Assembly (NCBI GenBank): GCA_048013815.1
Contig: CM106585.1
Location: forward strand, 16,988,001-17,052,000
Source: Setoptus koraiensis
Lineage: Eukaryota; Arthropoda
Reading direction: 5' to 3'
Length of the DNA: 64,000 nt
The position numbers were made by a program, and so were the translations under genes. The notes beneath the pieces are model-generated. The model had not been told where the DNA came from and ran no database searches. It saw only the letters and a program-made list of their open reading frames with translations. Each line of letters starts with the position of its first letter. Within the stretch, counting starts at the first letter, position 1. Shown in pieces: positions 58,403 through 64,000 of this stretch.

Positions 58403-60238
58403 ATGTTGAACCTAAGCTCAAAATTGATTGTGACAGCAATCATACTATCTGTTGGTTGCTGTGAGGCCATAGTAGATAATTCTAAAATAGATTTGAGCAT
58501 ATACAAACTGCGTCCAGTTAAGAAAACATCACCAGCTAATTGCAAACAATGTGTGACCGATTTCGTTGAGGCCTCCAAAGTACTTGGCGAGTCTCTGTTT
58601 GTTCTGCGAATCAAATCGAGATGCTCTAGTTTTGGTTACCTATTTGAACTCATTCGTGAGGGAAAACAGCTACGTCGGGAAGATATAATCAATCTAGCGG
58701 TAGTAACTACTGTTGAACATCAGGACTATCGTAAAAGATATGAGAAAAATTTGCCTGGATTGAAGAAGAATTTCATTGATACTGTTCAGGAATTGGAAAA
58801 CAAAGAAGATATAGCTGAATACAGAAACACTTGGCGTGATCTAATATTTTGTCTAATCGACGATTACAGCTCACATCAAGATGTTAAGACGTTTCTATTG
58901 AATACGAAACGTGCAAAAGAGATCAATACCCTCAATGAATTCAAATCTGTACCAACACAAGTGGTTGCCAAAGGATGCAACCCTGATGAATTGGCACCTT
59001 TGGGTTATGTAAGAACGATTGTTGAAATGATAGAGGGTAGAAATCGCGGCGTGAGTATCGATCTGCTGACGGCTCATGGATCGTCATCAGATGAATCTGT
59101 GGCCGAGCGAATTCTCGATACTAAATTGCTCAATGCAGATACGAAGTCGCACGTTCTAGCAATGGTAGAAGAAATCGAAAAGAGGCTCAAAGGCCAGAAC
59201 TCTGGGGCTGAAGGTAACACTGACCGAGCAGCCAAGGCTTTGGATAATATTGAAAAAGGTACTGTAAGAGATCTTGTTAGCGCCATCGAAGAGAGATGGG
59301 ATGGAACTGAAGAAGAGAAAACTAAAACCAAAGCCCAACTATATATGGAACTGATGAAAAACAATGAGAGGCCGGGTGATGCCAATCAGTCCGAACCTAA
59401 ACACCAAGAACAACAAGCTCCTGTTGAGATAGAGCCTAGAAAGAAGGACATCAATTCATTCTTTGGCCGAAGCAAAAAAACTTTCGACACATCAGCTTCA
59501 GGTAAATCGAAAGACGGCAAGTCTGGTCTGAAATTGGACGAGATTCGTCCACCCGAACCAATAATCGTGCCACACATTTCAATTGGTGAAAATGAAATAC
59601 TACCCGAAAATGATGAGGACACAACATCTGATGATAAGGACACAACATCTGATGCTAAAGACACGACATCTGATGCTAAGGACACGACATCTGATGTTAA
59701 GGACACAACGTCCGATGATTATGCAAGTGATGGTACCGTTTCGGAAACAGTTTCTGACACGACTGAACCTTTCCCTACAGCATTAGAGGATCTCATGATT
59801 AATAAGCTGAGCTATGTCAGGTTCAGACTGTTGATGAGACCCTCTAGATTTGGATTGGCCCGATTAGATTTGAAATTGTTGGGAGATTGGGTGAATGCTT
59901 TTGATGATTTGAAATACGAGAGATTTGGACGAATAAGCATTAAGGCAAGAACATTCTTAGCCGATGCAACTAACAACGATATTGATCGAAGAATCCGTAA
60001 CGACCTCGATATCAAAGCGAAAATAGATGCTGTGTTGATAGAAATGAAGAAGGTACACGACAATTTAACTGATTTGAATGACATGAAGCAATTGTTGACC
60101 GAATGCGGACGATTACTGGCATCATTGGATCTCGACATCGACGTCGATGATCTACGTCGTGTGTATAATATCTGGTCTGCTAAATACACCAGCTACGAAG
60201 TAACCCAGAGACTAATTGACAGCAGAGGGCTATGGTAA
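58403..60238 (+). CDS. Unrecognised secreted protein with DTTSDxK repeats
   Basis: I do not recognise this 611-residue protein. The ATG at 58403 is followed by a clear signal peptide (about 1-22, IVTAIILSVGCCEA). Residues about 25-200 are a mostly helical region with few cysteines (NCKQC, SRC, FCLID, GCNP). A Glu/Lys/Arg-rich helical stretch follows (about 235-320), then a polar linker with five 7-residue DTTSDxK units (406-440). A final helical domain of about 150 residues is rich in Leu, Asp and Arg (LLMRPSRFGLARLDLKLLGD, LLASLDLDIDVDDLRRVYNI). There is no transmembrane segment after the signal. Codon use and the intronless form look like the neighbours, so it is probably a real gene. A secreted or luminal role is inferred only from the signal. 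Confidence 0.8.
   Translation: MLNLSSKLIVTAIILSVGCCEAIVDNSKIDLSIYKLRPVKKTSPANCKQCVTDFVEASKVLGESLFVLRIKSRCSSFGYLFELIREGKQLRREDIINLAVVTTVEHQDYRKRYEKNLPGLKKNFIDTVQELENKEDIAEYRNTWRDLIFCLIDDYSSHQDVKTFLLNTKRAKEINTLNEFKSVPTQVVAKGCNPDELAPLGYVRTIVEMIEGRNRGVSIDLLTAHGSSSDESVAERILDTKLLNADTKSHVLAMVEEIEKRLKGQNSGAEGNTDRAAKALDNIEKGTVRDLVSAIEERWDGTEEEKTKTKAQLYMELMKNNERPGDANQSEPKHQEQQAPVEIEPRKKDINSFFGRSKKTFDTSASGKSKDGKSGLKLDEIRPPEPIIVPHISIGENEILPENDEDTTSDDKDTTSDAKDTTSDAKDTTSDVKDTTSDDYASDGTVSETVSDTTEPFPTALEDLMINKLSYVRFRLLMRPSRFGLARLDLKLLGDWVNAFDDLKYERFGRISIKARTFLADATNNDIDRRIRNDLDIKAKIDAVLIEMKKVHDNLTDLNDMKQLLTECGRLLASLDLDIDVDDLRRVYNIWSAKYTSYEVTQRLIDSRGLW
59618..59722 (+). repeat. Coding 21-bp tandem repeat, five copies
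   Basis: Five consecutive units encode DTTSDDK, DTTSDAK, DTTSDAK, DTTSDVK and DTTSDDY. Copies differ by a few bases, so the array is older than the BAG6 minisatellite. Confidence 0.9.
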
Positions 60239-61446
60239 TCGGTGTGATAGGCCTAAGTCTATTCATAGCGCATTTTCAACAATCTACAATATCTCGTAGC
60301 TTCAATGTGACCAAATGGTCGCGGAAGTCTAGGATGAACTAATTCAATGGCACAAATTGTGCAACAGTTTCCATGTATGACGGTCTATATGAACAACGAT
60401 GGTAGTATGAACTTTTGTTGCATTACATAATATAAAATAATTACGCAAGATAATTGTGATCTTTATCGTACATTGTTGTTTAAATTAACCTGACAATCAC
60501 TTACAGCAGATTTGTTATCGAATGCGCATAGTACTTTTAATAGGTAGTAATAGTTTCGGTGAATTTCCGTGCCTCGATCGCATGCAAATTCAAGTTGACT
60601 CATGTTTATTGTTGCATAATTGTTATAGAAATTTTGATTTTTGATAACTCAAGAGCATCGACGACCGGTAGTAACAGCGGCATCAGACTCAATTGAGACC
60701 AGACACTGATTATCTGCTCTGATATGAATTCACAGTCATTTCGTCTGATTGACTATTACATATCAAGCGATAGAGGTGGCGAGCATAGAAAACCAGACAT
60801 AACAAAACCTATTGTTTTTCGTAGTTACTGGTATATCAAGTTGGCGCCATTTCTAGGAATGCACACAGTCTTTCTATCATTTTTACCATGGCTCAAGCCT
60901 GGCGAGCTAAATAGTTGAAAGGTGGAGATATTTTTTCGCACCACATCGGCACATCTCATCTAGTTTGTTTGCAACTTGAAAAAATAAGTGAAAATAAAAA
61001 CAGCATTATGTCTCCAATGTGTTTGCATTTGTTCGTTTGTGTCAAGTGACTGTCTAATCTAACTTGTAATCAAATAACTATCGTCATCAAAAAAACAACA
61101 CTATCTCCATGGACAGACTATATCTGGCTACATGTTGCTGGTGAGAGTTGAATAGCAGCGCACATAGCAGCAGCAAAACAATGATGAAATAAGATACAGT
61201 TTCATATCATGCATACATGTAATATCCCGGCAAAATGTAGTGTACAAATGTTGATATCAGCATAATCGGTCTAATGTTGTGAACCATTGAATGCGTGATT
61301 TGATTTGTGTTGGTCGGTGCAAATAATAAAAGTCAAGCTACAAACGAAATATGATTTACACAAAACGATTTGTTTTATTTTGAAGCGATACACCAAAACC
61401 TAGGCGAGACGATTGTGAGCACAATATTTTGTAACTTTTCATCGGC
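60239..61446. other. Spacer upstream of the alpha-mannosidase gene
   Basis: About 1.2 kb of AT-rich sequence with the 3' end of the secreted-protein gene and the promoter side of the mannosidase gene. A 64-codon frame at 60724-60918 has no recognisable content. Confidence 0.5.
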
Positions 61447-64000
61447 ATGGCCACCAATCATATTAAGCCACTGTTGCTGTTTGTGGCACTGACCACTTTG
61501 GTGACCATTGACAGAGTCAACTCGAGGTCGAGGCCAATCGAATGGGAAGATTATGCAAGCGATACTGCTGGCCAGCAGCTGGGCCAGAATGAGCCGCCCA
61601 AATGTGGCTATAGTAGCTGCCCAAAGACACAAGAGAACAAGTTAAACATTCATTTGGTCGCCCATACCCACGACGATGTTGGCTGGCTCAAGACAGTGGA
61701 CGAATACTATTACGGAACGAGAAAAAATTATGACCTAGCCGGTGTTCAATATATTCTGGATACGGTGATACCCGAATTGGTCATGGATAGAAGCAAGCGT
61801 TTTATTTATGTCGAGATGTCATTCTTTAGCAAATGGTGGGACGAACAAGATGACAAAATGAAACAAATTGTCCGTCAATTGGTCAACAATGGCCAATTGG
61901 AATTTATAAACGGCGGCTGGTGCATGAACGACGAGGCCACCACCACATATCAGTCTATCATTGATCAGATGACCATTGGACTGAAATTTTTAGAGGACAA
62001 CTTTGGCCAGTGCGCCAGACCTAGAGTTGGCTGGCAAATAGATCCGTTTGGGCACAGCAACGAGCAGGCGTCATTGTTTGCCCAATTTGGATTTGATGGC
62101 ATGTTCTTTCAGCGGATACATTTTCTAGACAAATGGTCACGATCAATGAGCAAATCGTTGGATTTGATCTGGCGCGCCGACGAGGCACTAGCCAGCGATT
62201 CGGGCTCTATTTACACAAACGTATTTATAGACACGTACAATGCGCCCTCGACATTTTGTTTTGATACGTTCTGTTTGGACGCCAATCTAGTGGACAACAA
62301 CAAATCGTACGAGTACAACATCGAGGAGCGAGTGTCCAGTTTCGCTGGCTACGCCAAATACTATGCGCAACACAAGCGAACCAACCACATAATGATACCG
62401 ATGGGGGGCGATTTTCAGTACACTTCCGCCAGGCAAAATTTCAAGAATCTCGACAGACTGATCAAGTATTTGAACAAGATGCGACCCGATCAGATTCATG
62501 CCTTTTACAGCACACCCAGCTGCTATCAGTACGCGCTGAACGAGGCCGGCAAGGCGGCCAATGTGAGCTGGCCCCAAAAACTGAACGATTTCTTTCCGTA
62601 TGCCACGGATCAGCACACCTATTGGACGGGTTATTTCACCAGCAGGCCGGCGCTGAAATTGTTTGAACGAAAATCGTCGACAATATTGCAAGTGAGCAGA
62701 CAAATGGCTCTCATCAAGATGATAGACAACCTGAGAGCAACGCCGGCATACAGTAACAATAATAGCGACACCAGCGCCAATTGGAACTACGATCTACTCA
62801 TGCACCAAGAGCAATGTTTGGACCGGATGTGGCAAGTGATGGGCGACATGCAACATCATGACGCCGTCACAGGTACGGAGAAACAGCACGTGGCAAACGA
62901 TTATTTGAGACGGGCCACTGATGCAATCAATCAGTGTATCGGTGCTATTACGTTGAGTCCATTGCAACAGCAACAGCAATCAAAAGCAACAACAGCAACA
63001 ACAACAAAAGATGCGACTAGCTTGCCAAACAAACTGGCCACCGAATCAACCACCGGTATGTGGTGTCCGGCGCTAAACATAAGCAACTGCTGGGCCACAG
63101 AATATTATCTCAGGCCACTGTCGGACAGCAGCGACGGCATCAGAGTGAACCTGTTCAATCCTTTGAGCGAGAAACTCGTCCAGACACCCATAAGGTTGCC
63201 CTGTCCCAGCCCGTGCGAACTGGACAAGCTGTCCATTAGGGACATGTCAACAGGTGAACAGGTCAGTGTCATAGTGAAAGTGCCCCTCAATGCCGGCTTA
63301 GAGAAGCTCAGATATAGAGTGTCGCTAGCTGATGAAGAGATTCAATTTTATGCAAATCTTCCACCTGTTGGCTACAACTCGTACGAGATAGTTGTCAAGC
63401 CGGGCCAAAACGACAGCCAAGAACAAGCATTCACAATGGGGCCCACACCGGCACCAGCGCTCCCAACAAACAATAACAATAATCCTTTTGAGCACATATA
63501 CAACAGTGACAGATGGATAAGAACGTCGCCCAATTACAATGATCAGGATTTGGGTGTGACGAGTAAGTGGAGCGACGACGAAACAAACACCAACAACAAA
63601 GACCAACAGCAAGTCAATAAACTGGTCAAGTTGGCAATTGGTTTGCAGCAAGCAAGCGCCAACAACAACAGATATCTGTCTGTCAATTTGGCCACGGGTC
63701 TAGTGGAGGCGCTCCATGTTGGCGACAAATATTTGCCAGTGAAACAAAAATTTGGCTTTTATTTGCCCGTAAAAGGAAGCAGATCGTCAGGCGCCTACAT
63801 AATGAGGCCAAATTCTAGCGAGCCGCAATTGTTCCAACAGCCAGAGAGATTTAAAATATTCGTATCGGAATATATTCTAGAAATTCATCAGCAATGGAAC
63901 GAATGGATATGGCAAACAATTAGAGCAGACGCCTATTTGGATTACATAGAATATGATTATGTTGTTGGACCGTTGCCCAAAGACGAAACAAGCAAGCTTG
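61447..64000 (+). CDS. Lysosomal alpha-mannosidase (GH38), 3' end beyond the window
   Basis: Hydrolase that removes alpha-linked mannose from N-glycans in lysosomes. The frame opens at ATG 61447 and stays open for 851 codons to the window edge without a stop or intron (human MAN2B1 has 1011). A signal peptide (about 1-26, PLLLFVALTTLVTI) precedes the GH38 domain: HLVAHTHDDVGWLKTVDEYY with zinc ligands at about 73 and 75, RFIYVEMSFFSKWW, LEFINGGWCMNDEATT, and QIDPFGHSNEQASLFAQ with nucleophile Asp199. MGGDFQYTSA, FFPYATDQHTYWTGYFTSRP and LQHHDAV-like MQHHDAVTGTEKQHVANDY follow. The C-terminal beta domains begin around residue 560 (GIRVNLFNPLSEK, GAYIMRPNSS). A Gln/Thr-rich insert lies near 505-525. 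GC content is visibly higher than in neighbouring genes. Confidence 0.94.
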   Translation, partial: MATNHIKPLLLFVALTTLVTIDRVNSRSRPIEWEDYASDTAGQQLGQNEPPKCGYSSCPKTQENKLNIHLVAHTHDDVGWLKTVDEYYYGTRKNYDLAGVQYILDTVIPELVMDRSKRFIYVEMSFFSKWWDEQDDKMKQIVRQLVNNGQLEFINGGWCMNDEATTTYQSIIDQMTIGLKFLEDNFGQCARPRVGWQIDPFGHSNEQASLFAQFGFDGMFFQRIHFLDKWSRSMSKSLDLIWRADEALASDSGSIYTNVFIDTYNAPSTFCFDTFCLDANLVDNNKSYEYNIEERVSSFAGYAKYYAQHKRTNHIMIPMGGDFQYTSARQNFKNLDRLIKYLNKMRPDQIHAFYSTPSCYQYALNEAGKAANVSWPQKLNDFFPYATDQHTYWTGYFTSRPALKLFERKSSTILQVSRQMALIKMIDNLRATPAYSNNNSDTSANWNYDLLMHQEQCLDRMWQVMGDMQHHDAVTGTEKQHVANDYLRRATDAINQCIGAITLSPLQQQQQSKATTATTTKDATSLPNKLATESTTGMWCPALNISNCWATEYYLRPLSDSSDGIRVNLFNPLSEKLVQTPIRLPCPSPCELDKLSIRDMSTGEQVSVIVKVPLNAGLEKLRYRVSLADEEIQFYANLPPVGYNSYEIVVKPGQNDSQEQAFTMGPTPAPALPTNNNNNPFEHIYNSDRWIRTSPNYNDQDLGVTSKWSDDETNTNNKDQQQVNKLVKLAIGLQQASANNNRYLSVNLATGLVEALHVGDKYLPVKQKFGFYLPVKGSRSSGAYIMRPNSSEPQLFQQPERFKIFVSEYILEIHQQWNEWIWQTIRADAYLDYIEYDYVVGPLPKDETSKL

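Noticed and set aside
61375-63728. Several minus-strand frames opposite the alpha-mannosidase gene
   Set aside because: They are antisense shadows of the plus-strand mannosidase frame, which stays open to the window edge with clear GH38 motifs.

Overview
The window looks like a compact arthropod chromosome segment, most likely from a mite (Chelicerata, Acariformes). This is inferred from metazoan signalling and chromatin genes, an opsin with the HPK motif of invertebrate opsins, AT-rich spacers full of simple repeats, and an extreme shortage of introns. Nineteen protein genes and one tRNA gene fit in 64 kb. I could place only 14 coding introns, all 84-211 bp, and 10 genes show none. Such intron poverty recalls gall/rust mites (Eriophyoidea), but the sequence alone does not prove that assignment. 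I found no transposase, reverse transcriptase, virus-like element or CRISPR array.

Layout: Csk (+), a TMEM47/VAB-9-like claudin relative (-), SAP18 (+), BAG6 (+) with a 15-bp coding minisatellite, CNOT1 (-) with a long polyglutamine linker, tRNA-Arg(ACG) (+), a short CBP/p300 (+), an opsin-like receptor (-), a MAM/LDLa membrane protein (+), a ZDHHC2/15/20-type palmitoyltransferase (+) lying between two diverged copies of one repeat, glutaminyl-peptide cyclotransferase (+), an ELOVL elongase (-), an 8-kb gene-free stretch with a GC-rich island, Crk (+), DNAJC25 (-), O-GlcNAcase (-), ENY2 (+), an EDEM mannosidase-like protein (-), WDR20 (+), an unrecognised secreted protein (+), and the first 851 codons of a lysosomal alpha-mannosidase (+) that runs off the right edge. 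Most genes are in head-to-head or tail-to-tail pairs.

The genes are not one pathway, though some share themes: Csk and Crk (Src-family signalling); CBP, SAP18 and ENY2 (chromatin and mRNA export); BAG6, EDEM, DNAJC25 and WDR20 (protein quality control and deubiquitination).

The most striking result is that several otherwise well-conserved proteins have lost whole modules known in their families. Crk has no N-terminal SH3. CBP has no TAZ1 or KIX and only a decayed TAZ2. CNOT1 has a short N-terminus, and a glutamine tract stands where the tristetraprolin-binding domain belongs. BAG6 lacks its middle helical region. O-GlcNAcase lacks the acetyltransferase-like tail, and EDEM lacks the protease-associated region. 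In Crk, CNOT1 and BAG6 the missing part falls inside one uninterrupted reading frame, so a missed exon cannot explain it. The remaining introns are also odd: in CNOT1, WDR20 and O-GlcNAcase the only intron sits near the 3' end. Family comparisons were made from memory and by eye.
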